From Micromonospora okii (GTDB taxonomy: Bacteria; Actinomycetota; Actinomycetes; Mycobacteriales; Micromonosporaceae): DNA of 64,000 nucleotides. Location: positions 311,554 through 375,553 of the forward strand of contig NZ_BBZF01000013.1 of the NCBI RefSeq assembly GCF_020884795.1, written 5' to 3'. Shown here piece after piece: positions 20,213 through 30,663 of the stretch; position 1 is the stretch's first letter; each line of letters begins with the position of its first letter. The notes beneath the pieces were generated by a model. That model worked only from the letters and a program-made list of their open reading frames with translations, ran no database searches and was not told the origin of the DNA. The translations under genes and the position numbers were made by a program.

Positions 20213-20988
20213 TTCTTCCTCCCGGCCGGCCCGGTCTGCGGCCGGGACCTCTGCCGCCCGCGCTGCACGAAGCCCACGGTGACCAGCAGCGCGGCGACCA
20301 GCAGCAGCCCGGCGGTGGCCAGCAGAAAGCCCCAGCGGTCCCGCCAGAGGTCACTGCCGGCGTCGGGCAGCGGGCCCACGGTGGCGACCGGCGCGCCGGT
20401 GCGCGCGGCGGCGGGCTCGACCAGACCGGCCTCGGCGGCCAGCAGCGGCAGCGACACGGCGGCCCGGCAGACCGCCCAGCCGGGTTCGTCGACGAACGCG
20501 TCGGAGTCCAGCCCGAACCGTCCCAGGCCGTTCTCGATCGCGTACAGGTCGGCGAGGTCGATGTCGGACGAGCCGTTCACCTCGACGTACGCGTAGTCCT
20601 GGCTCTCGCTGCTCTCCGACGTGTACCTGACCGTGGCGGCCACCTCGACCCAGCGGGGGCAGGACGGGTTCTCGGCCGCCGGCACCCCGTCACCCAGGTT
20701 CGACCCGAGGTTCACCACCGAGCCGGACCGGTTCTCCAGCCGCCAGCCGTAGCAGATGCCCTGGCTGGCGGCGGCCTGGGCGAGGATCGGCACGGTGGCG
20801 GCCCGCTCGTCCGCCGCCGGGGCGGGGACGGTGGTGTCGGAGTCGTTGGTGACGATGCCGAAGCCGACGCAGAGCCCGACCACGGCGACGACGACCAGGC
20901 CGACGATCAGGCCGCCGGCCTTCGACGAGGACGCCTTCGCCGCCGGCCTGCCCGGTCGCCCGCCGCCCGGTCGGGTGCCGGCGGCCAT
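20209..20988 (-). CDS. Membrane protein with extracytosolic domain, in the speE-like operon
   Basis: 259 residues from the ATG at 20988, whose A overlaps the TGA of the DUF350 gene (TGATG). An N-terminal helix (GGLIVGLVVVAVVGLCVGFGIV, split here by a Gly) anchors residues about 22-45; a domain of about 160 residues with four Cys (ICYGWRLENRSGSVVNLGSN, NPSCPRW, WAVCRAAV) follows; a second helix FLLATAGLLLVAALLVTVGF near 225 and a basic tail end it. I do not recognise a named family. Its overlap with neighbours on both sides shows it belongs to the cluster. Confidence 0.75.
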   Translation of the reverse strand: MAAGTRPGGGRPGRPAAKASSSKAGGLIVGLVVVAVVGLCVGFGIVTNDSDTTVPAPAADERAATVPILAQAAASQGICYGWRLENRSGSVVNLGSNLGDGVPAAENPSCPRWVEVAATVRYTSESSESQDYAYVEVNGSSDIDLADLYAIENGLGRFGLDSDAFVDEPGWAVCRAAVSLPLLAAEAGLVEPAAARTGAPVATVGPLPDAGSDLWRDRWGFLLATAGLLLVAALLVTVGFVQRGRQRSRPQTGPAGRKK

Positions 20989-21410
20989 CAGCTGATCGCG
21001 GCGGCGATGATCGCGCCGGTCGCCAGGTGCACCACCGCCGACACCCACACGGCCGGGTGCGGCTCCGGGTCGACCAGCAGCTCACCGAGCCGGCCCGGGG
21101 TCACCGCGTCGAGCAGCAGGAACGCGGCGGCCATGATGACCAGGCCGACGATCCCGTACGCGCCCGCACCGACCAGCCCGAGGACGAAGTCGTCCTCGCT
21201 GGCGACGATCGCGGCCACCACGATGGTGCCGACGCCGAGCAGGTTGGAGGCGAGCAGCAGCGCCGCGTTGCGGTTGCGCTCGGCCCAGATCAGCTCGTGC
21301 AGCTTGCCCGGGGTCGCCACGTCGACCAGCCCGTAGCCGACGCCCATCAGGACGACGCCGAGCACACCGTAGGCGAGAGTGACCAGCAGGTCGATGATGA
21401 GGTTCTGCAC
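20988..21410 (-). CDS. DUF350 membrane protein
   Basis: 140 residues from the GTG at 21410 (GGAGACCCCT upstream). Two copies of a two-helix unit: NLIIDLLVTLAYGVLGVVLM / LLLASNLLGVGTIVVAAIV and GAGAYGIVGLVIMAAAFLLL / VSAVVHLATGAIIAAAIS, each followed by D(V/A)xTPG(K/R)L. This repeat and the TPG motif identify DUF350. Function unknown; the family is nearly always beside DUF4178 and spermidine-synthase-like genes. Confidence 0.88.
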   Translation of the reverse strand: MQNLIIDLLVTLAYGVLGVVLMGVGYGLVDVATPGKLHELIWAERNRNAALLLASNLLGVGTIVVAAIVASEDDFVLGLVGAGAYGIVGLVIMAAAFLLLDAVTPGRLGELLVDPEPHPAVWVSAVVHLATGAIIAAAIS

Positions 21411-21444
21411 AGGGGTCTCCAGGGTGAGGGGTCGATCGTCGGTG

Positions 21445-21870
21445 CTACTTGCCGGAGCCGGGGCCACCGCCCCGGACGGTGCTGCCACGGCCCCAGCCCC
21501 AGTGCGACCCGACGGTCGAGTGGTAGCGGGGGTGGGCGGTGCTCATGCGTTCGAGCAGGATCACCGAGCCGGCGGCGATCGGCAGGATCACCACCGAGTC
21601 GTCGTCGTAGCGCAGGTAGACCCCGCTGCCGTCGACGTACTGGTCGGCCGGCCGCCAGGCGTCGGTCACCTCGGCGGCGACCTGGCTGGGCGACTTCGAC
21701 GACGTGTACGCCACGGCCTGGCTGCCGATGTCCCGGCTGGCCGCGCGGGCGTACCGGTCCTCCACGAACCCGCGCGGGGAGAAGTTGCCGGAGAAGATGG
21801 CGAAGGCGGCGATCAGGGCGCCGACGACGGCGACCGCCGCCCCCACCACGAACCAGCGTCGGTACGTCAT
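21445..21870 (-). CDS. DUF4247 family protein
   Basis: 141 residues. One N-terminal helix (WFVVGAAVAVVGALIAAFAI) and a small outside domain: GFVEDRYARAASRDIGSQAV, SSKSPSQVAAEVTDAWRPAD, YLRYDDDSVVILPIAAGSVIL, ending in a Gly/Arg-rich tail. This pattern matches DUF4247, which has a conserved ADQY...G.YLRY..D.V..... core. Gap of 34 bases to DUF350 and 4 bases from DUF2617, so one operon. Confidence 0.85.
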   Translation of the reverse strand: MTYRRWFVVGAAVAVVGALIAAFAIFSGNFSPRGFVEDRYARAASRDIGSQAVAYTSSKSPSQVAAEVTDAWRPADQYVDGSGVYLRYDDDSVVILPIAAGSVILLERMSTAHPRYHSTVGSHWGWGRGSTVRGGGPGSGK

Positions 21871-21874
21871 GGGA

Positions 21875-22402
21875 TTACCTCGCTTCCCGGCTGCGGGACA
21901 TGGTGGTCACCACCGTCTCGGTCAGGACCAGTTCCCTGGTCTGGGGGTACGCGTGCCAGGTGCGCCAGGCGACCGTGCCGCCCGGCGGGTCCGGCCGGAC
22001 CGCGAGCGCGGTGACCGCGTCGACGTCGCCGGGGAAGACCCCGACCAGCGCGTACGGGTCGCCGGCCAGCTCGGCGCGGAGCGCGGCCACCCGGGCGCTC
22101 AGCTCCGCCGCCGCCGGCCGCAGCACCGTGGCGGTGAACCGGTAGCCGTTCGCCTCGTCCAGCCTCGTGGCCGGCAGCTCGGGCGGGCGGCCGGGCAGGC
22201 ACGCCACGGTCTCGGTCAGCTCGACGCCCGGCGCGCGGAGCACCACCTGGTGGGAGGCGCCGAGCAGCCGCAGGCGCAGTCGGAACCCGGCGGGCAGGTC
22301 GAGGTCGAGCACGTGCAGCGCGGACCGCTCGGCGTCGCCGAGGGCGAGGCTGAGGTCGGCGGCGCTGGTGTCGACGTACGGGGTGTCGAGGGTGACCAGC
22401 AC
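21875..22402 (-). CDS. DUF2617 family protein
   Basis: 175 residues, soluble. MLVTLDTPYVDTSAADLSLA, then LLGASHQVVL, TVACLPGRPPELPA, YRFTATVLRPA, PYALVGVFPGDVDAVTAL and TVAWRTWHAYPQTRELVLTET match the DUF2617 family along its length. Biochemical role unknown. It lies 3 bases after the DUF4178 gene and 4 before DUF4247. Confidence 0.88.
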   Translation of the reverse strand: MLVTLDTPYVDTSAADLSLALGDAERSALHVLDLDLPAGFRLRLRLLGASHQVVLRAPGVELTETVACLPGRPPELPATRLDEANGYRFTATVLRPAAAELSARVAALRAELAGDPYALVGVFPGDVDAVTALAVRPDPPGGTVAWRTWHAYPQTRELVLTETVVTTMSRSREAR

Positions 22403-22405
22403 GGG

Positions 22406-23038
22406 TCAGCCCACCTTCCCCGGGCCGGCCTGCGGGTAGATCATCACTTCGGAGCGGTGCAGCACGTCGCCCCGGGCGACCTCCCAGGCGGCGTTGCCGT
22501 ACGCCTCGAAGGAGAGCCGGACGGTGCCGGGGCCCCGGTAGTCGTGGTAGCGCATGGCTCCGGACGGGTCGAGGCCCGTGGTCCCGACGCCGGTGAACAG
22601 GGCGTGCCCGGACTCGTTGCTGGTGTACCGCCGGCCGTCGAGGTCGATGAACGGCGCGCCGGGAGTGAGCGCGAGCGACGGGTCGGTCGTCCAGAGCACG
22701 AGCTGGAGGTCCGGGTCCTCCTCCACCGAGAGCCAGAGCTGGCCGCCTCCGGCGTCGTCGAGCAGGTGCTCGGACCAGGTCCAGCTCCCCTCCCGCAGCC
22801 GCACCGAGCCGCGCACCGCGTACGAGGTGCCGCGGATCTCCACGATGTCGCCGGGGTTCAGCTTGCGCGGGTCACCGCGCAGCGCGTCGGCGTCGCGGTC
22901 CCGGAAGGGGTCCGCCGGGGCGGCGAACCCGGACGGCTGCTTCTTGGACCGCCGCAACGCCAGCACGGCGATGACGATCCCGGCCACCCCGATGAGGCAG
23001 CCCGCCGCCGTCACCAGATACGCCACCGACCCGTTCAA
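22406..23038 (-). CDS. DUF4178 family protein
   Basis: 210 residues from a TTG at 23038, chosen because GGGGGAGGGGATCGGA lies directly upstream; a GTG four codons later is the alternative. One N-terminal helix (YLVTAAGCLIGVAGIVIAVL) and an outer beta-rich domain: LNPGDIVEIRGTSYAVRGSV, WSEHLLDDAGGGQLWLSVEE, YTSNESGHALFTGVG, WEVARGDVLHRSEVMIYPQA. These match DUF4178. It is the first gene of the six-gene operon. The pairing of DUF4178, DUF2617, DUF4247, DUF350 and an aminopropyltransferase-like protein is well kept in actinobacteria (Rv2597-Rv2601 in M. tuberculosis) but its job is not known. Confidence 0.85.
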   Translation of the reverse strand: MNGSVAYLVTAAGCLIGVAGIVIAVLALRRSKKQPSGFAAPADPFRDRDADALRGDPRKLNPGDIVEIRGTSYAVRGSVRLREGSWTWSEHLLDDAGGGQLWLSVEEDPDLQLVLWTTDPSLALTPGAPFIDLDGRRYTSNESGHALFTGVGTTGLDPSGAMRYHDYRGPGTVRLSFEAYGNAAWEVARGDVLHRSEVMIYPQAGPGKVG

Positions 23039-23127
23039 TCCGATCCCCTCCCCCAAGTCGCGTCGGCGGAGACGGTAACAACCCCACGCACGTGGGGAAA
23101 CCGCGAGATCGCTGAGTGAATGATCAG

Positions 23128-23490
23128 TTACCGGGCGAGCTGGGCGGCGGCGTACTCCCCGAGCGTGGTGGGGCGCATGACGCAACCGCCGAAGGCGGTC
23201 AGCTCCGCGCGCTCACCGCGCAGCGACTCCCACGCCGCCCGCCCCGCCGCCGGGTCGACCCGGGCGAGCAGCGTCGCCGCGTACGCCCGGCCGGCCGGCG
23301 AGCCGTGCGCCAGCAGCCAGTCGACCTTGCGCCGGGCCCGTTCCGGGTGCGCGTCGAGCTGCCGCTCGACCTCCTGGTACGCCTCGGTCACCGGCAGCAC
23401 CGTGCCGGCGAAGCCCACCCCGCCGAAGGCGAGGGTGTCGGCCTCCGCCAGCTCCCGCACCGCCGCGTCGAGCTTTCCCCGTCCGAACAT
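23128..23490 (-). CDS. Conserved hypothetical protein
   Basis: 120 residues, soluble, helical: LDAAVRELAEADTLAFGGVG, VTEAYQEVERQLDAHPERAR, WLLAHGSPAGRAYAATLLAR, WESLRGERAELTAFGGCVM. The short helical pairs resemble HEAT or armadillo-like repeats. No named family recognised. It starts 17 bases after a dispersed repeat that follows clpB on the same strand. Confidence 0.7.
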   Translation of the reverse strand: MFGRGKLDAAVRELAEADTLAFGGVGFAGTVLPVTEAYQEVERQLDAHPERARRKVDWLLAHGSPAGRAYAATLLARVDPAAGRAAWESLRGERAELTAFGGCVMRPTTLGEYAAAQLAR

Positions 23491-23506
23491 GCCCCTCCTT
23501 CGAGAA

Positions 23507-23556
23507 AGGAAGGGCCCCTGTTATCGCAAAACGTTGTACAGGGGGCCCCTGCTAAC
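23507..23556. repeat. Dispersed 52-bp imperfect palindrome, copy A
   Basis: AGGAAGGGCCCCTGTTATCG on the left and TTGTACAGGGGGCCCCTGC on the right. Between the clpB stop and the start of the next gene, same strand. Related copies: 49221, 52738, 58473, 63232. Confidence 0.85.
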
Positions 23557-23567
23557 ACGTGTGGCGC

Positions 23568-26159
<2,592 letters not shown>

Positions 26160-26177
26160 GGGCTCCCCCGGATCGGC

Positions 26178-26225
26178 GTGTCCACTAGGAAGGACACAAC
26201 CAGAGTTGAGCCTATTCCGCTCAAC
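26178..26225 (-). promoter_or_regulatory. HAIR-like HspR operator upstream of clpB
   Basis: GTTGAGC (26205-26211), 7-base spacer, GCTCAAC (26219-26225): perfect 7-7-7 inverted repeat close to the HAIR consensus CTTGAGT-N7-ACTCAAG. A second inverted repeat, GTGTCC-N8-GGACAC (26178-26197), lies between it and the start codon and may form a hairpin in the leader. Confidence 0.75.
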
Positions 26226-26342
26226 CTTGCCCACGTGACCTGAGTCACAGCAATCCTCATTGCTGGCGCTCCGGGTCAGCCCGGCAGGCGGGCCGCGGGC
26301 ACGCGCCATGGGAGGATCTTGGGGCCTACCAGGAGTTGCCAC

Positions 26343-26573
26343 ATGCCCCGAGTTTCCGACCGCCAGCGCATCGCCCAGGACATCCGAGACAAGATTGCTT
26401 CAGGTGAGTACGGCCCCGGCGACAAGCTGCCGTCGCTGCGTGAGTTGATCGCCCATTACGGGGTCTCGGCCGAACCGGTGCGCTCCGCGCTGCTGATCCT
26501 GCAGGCCGAAGGGCTCGTCGAAGGACACCAGGGCAAGGGCACCTACGTCACTCCCCGTACGCCGCCGTCCTGA
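26343..26573 (+). CDS. Short GntR-family winged-helix regulator
   Basis: 76 residues from the ATG at 26343 (AGGAGTTGCCAC upstream). It is only the GntR DNA-binding domain: RQRIAQDIRDKIASGEYGPG, DKLPSLRELIAHYGVSAEPV, RSALLILQAEGLVEGHQGKG, TYV. No effector-binding domain follows; the stop comes right after the wing. It is either a stand-alone HTH that acts with a partner or the remainder of a larger regulator; the clean start and stop favour the former. Read divergently from clpB across 183 bases. Targets unknown. Confidence 0.85.
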   Translation: MPRVSDRQRIAQDIRDKIASGEYGPGDKLPSLRELIAHYGVSAEPVRSALLILQAEGLVEGHQGKGTYVTPRTPPS

Positions 26574-26776
26574 CGCGATGTCGCCAACGACTCAGCTCCA
26601 CAGGGGCCGCAACAGGCGGCAGCGAGGCGGCGCGGTAGCGCGGACGGGGCAGCTCCCACAGGCACCGGGGGAAGGCCCGCCGCGAGCGACGCCCGACCGA
26701 CGGTGCGGCCCCTGACCTGCCCCGCACACCCCTGAGCAGCCATCGACCACATTCCCAGCCGGTAGCCTTGGCGGCC

Positions 26777-27277
26777 GTGCGAGTACGTGTAGAACAGACC
26801 GCCCTCCCGGGCATCGGAATGCGTCACGACCTGGTGACGGAGTCCGGGCGCCGGCTGGGCGTGGTCTCCCACCGCAATGGCCGCCGCGACCTCGTCCTGT
26901 ACGACCCGGACGATCCCGATTCCAGCCAGCATGACATACCCCTGACAGACGACGAGGCGGAGGCGCTGGCCGACATCCTCGGCGCGTCGCTGATGCTGGG
27001 GCAGCTCTCCGGGCTCCGGGAGCAGGCCGCCGGCCTGCTCACCGAGCAGATCCTCATCCCGGCCGGGTCGTGGTACGTCAACAAGCGGCTCGGTGACACC
27101 CAGGCCCGCACCCGCACGGGCGCGTCGATCGTGGCCGTGCTGCGGGGTGGCGAGGTGATCGTCTCGCCGGGCCCGACGTTCCGTTTCGCTTCCGGTGACG
27201 TGGTGGTCGTGGTCGGGAACCGCCGGGGGCTCGACGGCGTGGCCTCGATCTTCGCCGACGACGAGCCGGACGGCTGA
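26777..27277 (+). CDS. Cation:proton antiporter regulatory subunit (KhtT-like, TrkA-C domain)
   Basis: 166 residues from the GTG at 26777. The N-terminal half (residues 1-75) carries VRVRVEQTALPGIGMRHDLV and LTDDEAEALADILG, as in KhtT-like proteins; the C-terminal half is a TrkA-C domain (WYVNKRLGDTQARTRTGASI, VAVLRGGEVIVSPGPTFRFA, SGDVVVVVGN), which senses nucleotides such as c-di-AMP or pH in related systems. A -10-like TAGCCT at 26763-26768, 8 bases before the GTG, suggests a leaderless mRNA. The next gene, an antiporter, starts 7 bases after the stop, and the pair forms the K+(Na+)/H+ antiport unit. Confidence 0.88.
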   Translation: MRVRVEQTALPGIGMRHDLVTESGRRLGVVSHRNGRRDLVLYDPDDPDSSQHDIPLTDDEAEALADILGASLMLGQLSGLREQAAGLLTEQILIPAGSWYVNKRLGDTQARTRTGASIVAVLRGGEVIVSPGPTFRFASGDVVVVVGNRRGLDGVASIFADDEPDG

Positions 27278-27284
27278 TCCGCGT

Positions 27285-28490
27285 ATGCACGAGACCACCA
27301 CCCTGCTCATCGAGGTCGGTGCCCTGCTCTTCCTGCTCGGGCTGCTGGGGCGGCTCGGCCGGCGGATCGGCCTCTCTCCCATCCCCCTCTACCTGCTGGC
27401 CGGGCTCCTCTTCGGGCACGGCGGCGTGCTACCCCTGAACGCGAGCGAGGAGTTCTTCGCCGTCGGCGCGGAGATCGGCGTGATCCTGCTGCTGGTCATG
27501 CTCGGCCTGGAGTACTCGGCCGGCGAGCTGGTCGGCAACCTGCGCGCCTCGGCGCCCGCCGGGCTCATCGACGGCCTGCTCAACGCGCTGCCCGGCGCGG
27601 CGTTCGCCTTCCTGCTCGGCTGGGACTGGGTGGCCGCCGTCGTGCTCGGCGGCATCACCTGGGTCTCCTCCTCGGGGGTGATCGCCAAGGTGCTGGCCGA
27701 CCTGGGTCGGCTCGGTAACCGGGAGACCCCGGTGATCCTCTCGGTGCTGGTCATCGAGGACCTGGCGATGGCGCTCTACCTGCCGTTGCTCACCGCCGTG
27801 GTCGCCGGCAGCGGCCTCCTCGGCGGTGGCATCGCGCTCGGCGTGGCGGTCGGCACCGTGGTGCTGGTGCTGGTGGTGGCGATTCGGTACGGGCACCTGA
27901 TCTCGGCGGCCCTGTCGGCGAAGGACCCGGAGGCGCTGCTGCTCGGCGTACTCGGCCTGACCCTGCTGGTCGCCGGCGTCGCCGCGAAGCTCCAGGTCTC
28001 GGCGGCGGTCGGCGCGTTCCTCGTCGGCATCGCGCTCTCCGGCCCGGTCGCGCACCACGCCACCGAGATGCTCTCGCCGCTGCGGGACCTCTTCGCCGCC
28101 GTCTTCTTCGTGTTCTTCGGGCTGGTCACCGACCCCCGGGACATCCCACCCGTGCTGCTTCCGGCGCTCGCGCTGGCCGTGGTGACGATGGGGACGAAGA
28201 CGCTGACCGGTTACCTGGCCGCCCGGCGGGTCGGGATCAAGGAGCCCGGCCGCTGGCGGGCCGGCCTGGCCCTGGTGCCGCGAGGGGAGTTCTCCATCGT
28301 CATCGCCGGGCTCGCCGTCGCCGCCGGCAGCGTCGAGCCGAAGCTGGCCGCCCTCGCCACGGCGTACGTGCTGATCACCGTGGTGACCGGGCCGATGCTG
28401 GCCCGGCTGCCGGACTTCGCCTGGTTCAAACGGTGGCTGCGGCAACGCGCCGCCACCCAGCAGGTGACGCCGGTGGTCAGCACCGACTGA
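27285..28490 (+). CDS. Cation:proton antiporter, CPA2 / KhtU-like
   Basis: 401 residues with about 12 membrane helices. It exchanges K+ (or Na+) for H+ across the membrane. Conserved features: LYLLAGLLFGHGGVLPL, GVILLLVMLGLEYSAGELVG, WVSSSGVIAKVLADLG, ETPVILSVLVIEDLAMALYL (helix with the acidic Glu-Asp pair), GAFLVGIALSGPVAHH, and RGEFSIVIAGLAVAA. There is no C-terminal TrkA-N domain; the regulatory part is the separate KhtT-like protein encoded just upstream. This separation is the usual design of KhtTU-type systems. Confidence 0.93.
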   Translation: MHETTTLLIEVGALLFLLGLLGRLGRRIGLSPIPLYLLAGLLFGHGGVLPLNASEEFFAVGAEIGVILLLVMLGLEYSAGELVGNLRASAPAGLIDGLLNALPGAAFAFLLGWDWVAAVVLGGITWVSSSGVIAKVLADLGRLGNRETPVILSVLVIEDLAMALYLPLLTAVVAGSGLLGGGIALGVAVGTVVLVLVVAIRYGHLISAALSAKDPEALLLGVLGLTLLVAGVAAKLQVSAAVGAFLVGIALSGPVAHHATEMLSPLRDLFAAVFFVFFGLVTDPRDIPPVLLPALALAVVTMGTKTLTGYLAARRVGIKEPGRWRAGLALVPRGEFSIVIAGLAVAAGSVEPKLAALATAYVLITVVTGPMLARLPDFAWFKRWLRQRAATQQVTPVVSTD

Positions 28491-28516
28491 TCGCGGCGGC
28501 AGAGAGCGGATGAGAC

Positions 28517-28545
28517 GGGCCGGGGCCCCCCGTGGGCCCCGGCCC
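28517..28545. terminator. Bidirectional hairpin terminator
   Basis: GGGCCGGGGCCC, loop CCCGT, GGGCCCCGGCCC: perfect 12-bp stem between the antiporter and the convergent small gene at 28559. Confidence 0.8.
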
Positions 28546-28558
28546 GGCGCACCGGCGC

Positions 28559-28789
28559 TCAGGCGGCTGACTCGCCCCGCCCTGGGCGCCGCGCGTCCTG
28601 CTGGTCGCGATGCGTCTCGGCCCGCCCCTGGTCGATGCCGTGGTCGACCTGGTCGGCGAACCGACCTTCGGTGATCTTGTCGGCGAACCGGCCCTTGGTG
28701 ATCTTGTCGAACCGCTCCCGGACCGACTCCGCGACCCGGTCGAGCCGCTCCTCCGCCTGCTGCGAAACTTTCCTGGCCGGCTCCGACAT
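28559..28789 (-). CDS. Small MT0933-like (putative antitoxin-family) protein
   Basis: 76 residues from the ATG at 28789, preceded by GAGGGGGAGCC. Very charged: ARKVSQQAEERLDRVAESVR, ERFDKITKGRFADKITEGRF, ADQVDHGIDQGRAETHRDQQ. The K-x-T-x-G-R-(F/Y)-A-D-(Q/K) phrase occurs twice in tandem and matches the MT0933 antitoxin-like family (Rv0909). That family was named from one toxin-antitoxin pair; no toxin gene is next to this one, so a toxin-antitoxin role is doubtful. Possibly a stress protein given its position beside hspR. Confidence 0.65.
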   Translation of the reverse strand: MSEPARKVSQQAEERLDRVAESVRERFDKITKGRFADKITEGRFADQVDHGIDQGRAETHRDQQDARRPGRGESAA

Positions 28790-28930
28790 GGCTCCCCCTC
28801 GCCAACGCGGTGGCTGCGTACGCCAGGCCCGTGACAACCGGACAGGACCCGATTTCGAGACTAGCGGCCCCCACCCCGCTCCCCGCCGGGTTCCGGGAAA
28901 CTGCGCCACGGAAGACGGCGGGGGGCGGGA

Positions 28931-29365
28931 TCAGCGGTCGCGGCGGGGACGCCAGACGACCAGGGCCGTGGAGGTGCGGGTGGTGGGGACCAGGTCACGG
29001 CCGGGAAAGCGGGCCAGCGACTCCAGCTCCGCCACCCGGCGGTACGCGGCGTCCAGCTCCGCCTCCAGCCGGGAGATCCGCTGCTGCGCCTCCTCCAGCA
29101 GGCGTTCCAGGCCGATGATCCGCTTGACCCCGGCCAGGTTCACCCCCTCGTCCTGGCTGAGCCGCTGCACCTCGCGAAGCAGCACGACGTCCCGGACGCT
29201 GTAGCGGCGCCCGCCGCCGGCCGCCCGGCCGGCCTGCACCAGGCCGAGCCGGTCGTACTGGCGCAGCGTCTGGGGATGCATCCCCGCCATCCGCGCCGCG
29301 ACCGAGATCATCAGCACCTTGGCCTCGTAGGCAGGGTCGTCCGTGCCGATGAAGTCTCCCGACAT
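28931..29365 (-). CDS. hspR: Heat-shock repressor HspR (MerR family)
   Basis: 144 residues. HspR binds HAIR operators and represses dnaK and clpB, with DnaK as co-repressor in the actinobacteria studied. Motifs: VLMISVAARMAGMHPQTLRQ (helix-turn-helix), YDRLGLVQAGRAAGGGRRYS (wing), RDVVLLREVQRLSQDEGVNL, AGVKRIIGLERLLEEAQQRI then a coiled coil of about 25 residues (SRLEAELDAAYRRVAELESL). It is the last gene of the dnaK operon, 31 bases after dnaJ. Both candidate operators in this window (26205 and 33367) are upstream of chaperone genes. Confidence 0.97.
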   Translation of the reverse strand: MSGDFIGTDDPAYEAKVLMISVAARMAGMHPQTLRQYDRLGLVQAGRAAGGGRRYSVRDVVLLREVQRLSQDEGVNLAGVKRIIGLERLLEEAQQRISRLEAELDAAYRRVAELESLARFPGRDLVPTTRTSTALVVWRPRRDR

Positions 29366-29396
29366 CCCCGCTCACCTCCGCACGCACTCAGCAGGC

Positions 29397-30584
29397 TCAA
29401 TCGAAACGACGCACCCGCGCGTCGAGATGTTCCCGGGCGGCCGGCGGGGTCTGCTCGGCGAACGCCTCCAGCGCCGCCCGCGCCTCGTCGGACACCTTCG
29501 CCGGCACCACCACGTCGAGCGTGACCAGCAGGTCGCCGGCCCGGCCGTCCCGGCGCACCACGCCCTTGCCCCGGGCGCGCAGCACCCGGCCGCCCGGCGT
29601 GCCCGGCGGCACCCGCAGCGTCACCGTGCCGTCGAGCGTGGGCACCCGCAGGTCCGTGCCGAGCACGGCCTCCGGGAAGGTGATCGGCACGGTCAGCGTC
29701 AGGTCGTCCCCGGTACGCCCGAACAGCTCGTCGGGGCGCACCTTCACCTGGACGAAGAGGTCGCCGGCCGGGCCGCCCCGCTCGCCCGGCTCGCCGCGCC
29801 CGGCCAGCCGGATGCGCTGGCCGTCGGCCACCCCGGCGGGGAAGCGCACGTTCAGCGTGCGGGTCTTGGTGACCCCGCCGGTGCCCTGGCACTCCGGGCA
29901 CTTCTCCTCGACGACCGTGCCGACGCCCTGGCAGTTGCGGCACGGCTCGGAGAAGCTGAACGAGCCCTGGTTACGGGTGGTCGTGCCGACGCCGTGGCAG
30001 ACCTGGCAGGTCACCGGCTGGGTGCCGGGCTTGGCCCCGCTGCCGGCGCAGGTGTCGCAGACGCCGGGGGCGCGCAGGGTCAGCGGGAGGGTCACCCCGC
30101 GGACCGCGTCGCCGAAGTCCAGCGCCACCTCGGTCTCGACGTCCCGGCCCCGGGCCGGGCCGCGCGGGCGGGACGGGCCGCCCGCACCGCCACCCGAGAA
30201 GATCGAACTGAACAGGTCCTGGAAGCCGGCCCCGCCGCCGCCACCGAACCGGCCGCCGCCGGCCGCGCCGCCGAACAGGTCGGAGACGTCGAACGGCTGC
30301 CCGCCGGGGCCGCCCGCGCCCCGGGCGTTGCGCCGGAACGCGCCCGAGCCGAACAGGGACCGCATCTCGTCGTACTCGCGACGCTTGGCGTCGTCGCCGA
30401 GCACCGCGTACGCCTCGGAGACGGCCTTGAACCGCTCCTCGGCATTCGGGTCGCCGGGGTTGTGGTCCGGATGCGACTCCCGGGCCAGCTTCCGGTACGA
30501 CTTCTTGATCTCGTCAGCGGAGGCGGACTTCTGCACGCCCAGCGCGGCGTAGTAGTCCTTCTCGATCCAGTCCTTGGTGCTCAC
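29397..30584 (-). CDS. dnaJ: Chaperone protein DnaJ
   Basis: 395 residues. DnaJ delivers substrates to DnaK and stimulates its ATPase. J domain at residues 10-75 with His-Pro-Asp at 38-40, a Gly/Phe-rich linker (FGGAAGGGRFGGGGGAGFQD), then four zinc motifs: CDTCAGSG, CQVCHGVG, CRNCQGVG and CPECQGTG, and the C-terminal beta domains. It is a type I DnaJ (DnaJ1). The gene lies 79 bases after grpE, and a hairpin sits in that gap. Confidence 0.97.
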   Translation of the reverse strand: MSTKDWIEKDYYAALGVQKSASADEIKKSYRKLARESHPDHNPGDPNAEERFKAVSEAYAVLGDDAKRREYDEMRSLFGSGAFRRNARGAGGPGGQPFDVSDLFGGAAGGGRFGGGGGAGFQDLFSSIFSGGGAGGPSRPRGPARGRDVETEVALDFGDAVRGVTLPLTLRAPGVCDTCAGSGAKPGTQPVTCQVCHGVGTTTRNQGSFSFSEPCRNCQGVGTVVEEKCPECQGTGGVTKTRTLNVRFPAGVADGQRIRLAGRGEPGERGGPAGDLFVQVKVRPDELFGRTGDDLTLTVPITFPEAVLGTDLRVPTLDGTVTLRVPPGTPGGRVLRARGKGVVRRDGRAGDLLVTLDVVVPAKVSDEARAALEAFAEQTPPAAREHLDARVRRFD

Positions 30585-30618
30585 CGGTCCACCCCCTTCC
30601 GTGGGACGTGTCGCGGTC

Positions 30619-30649
30619 GTCCCGCCCGCCCGACGGGGGCGGGCGGGAC
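30619..30649 (-). promoter_or_regulatory. Hairpin between grpE and dnaJ
   Basis: GTCCCGCCCGCC, loop of 7, GGCGGGCGGGAC: perfect 12-bp stem inside the operon. It may reduce read-through into dnaJ-hspR or stabilise the dnaK-grpE end of the mRNA. Confidence 0.6.
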
Positions 30650-30663
30650 GTCGCGGTTCTGCA

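Noticed and set aside
28559..28789. Toxin-antitoxin system
   Set aside because: The small protein resembles the MT0933 antitoxin family, but no toxin gene is adjacent; the neighbours are an antiporter and hspR.
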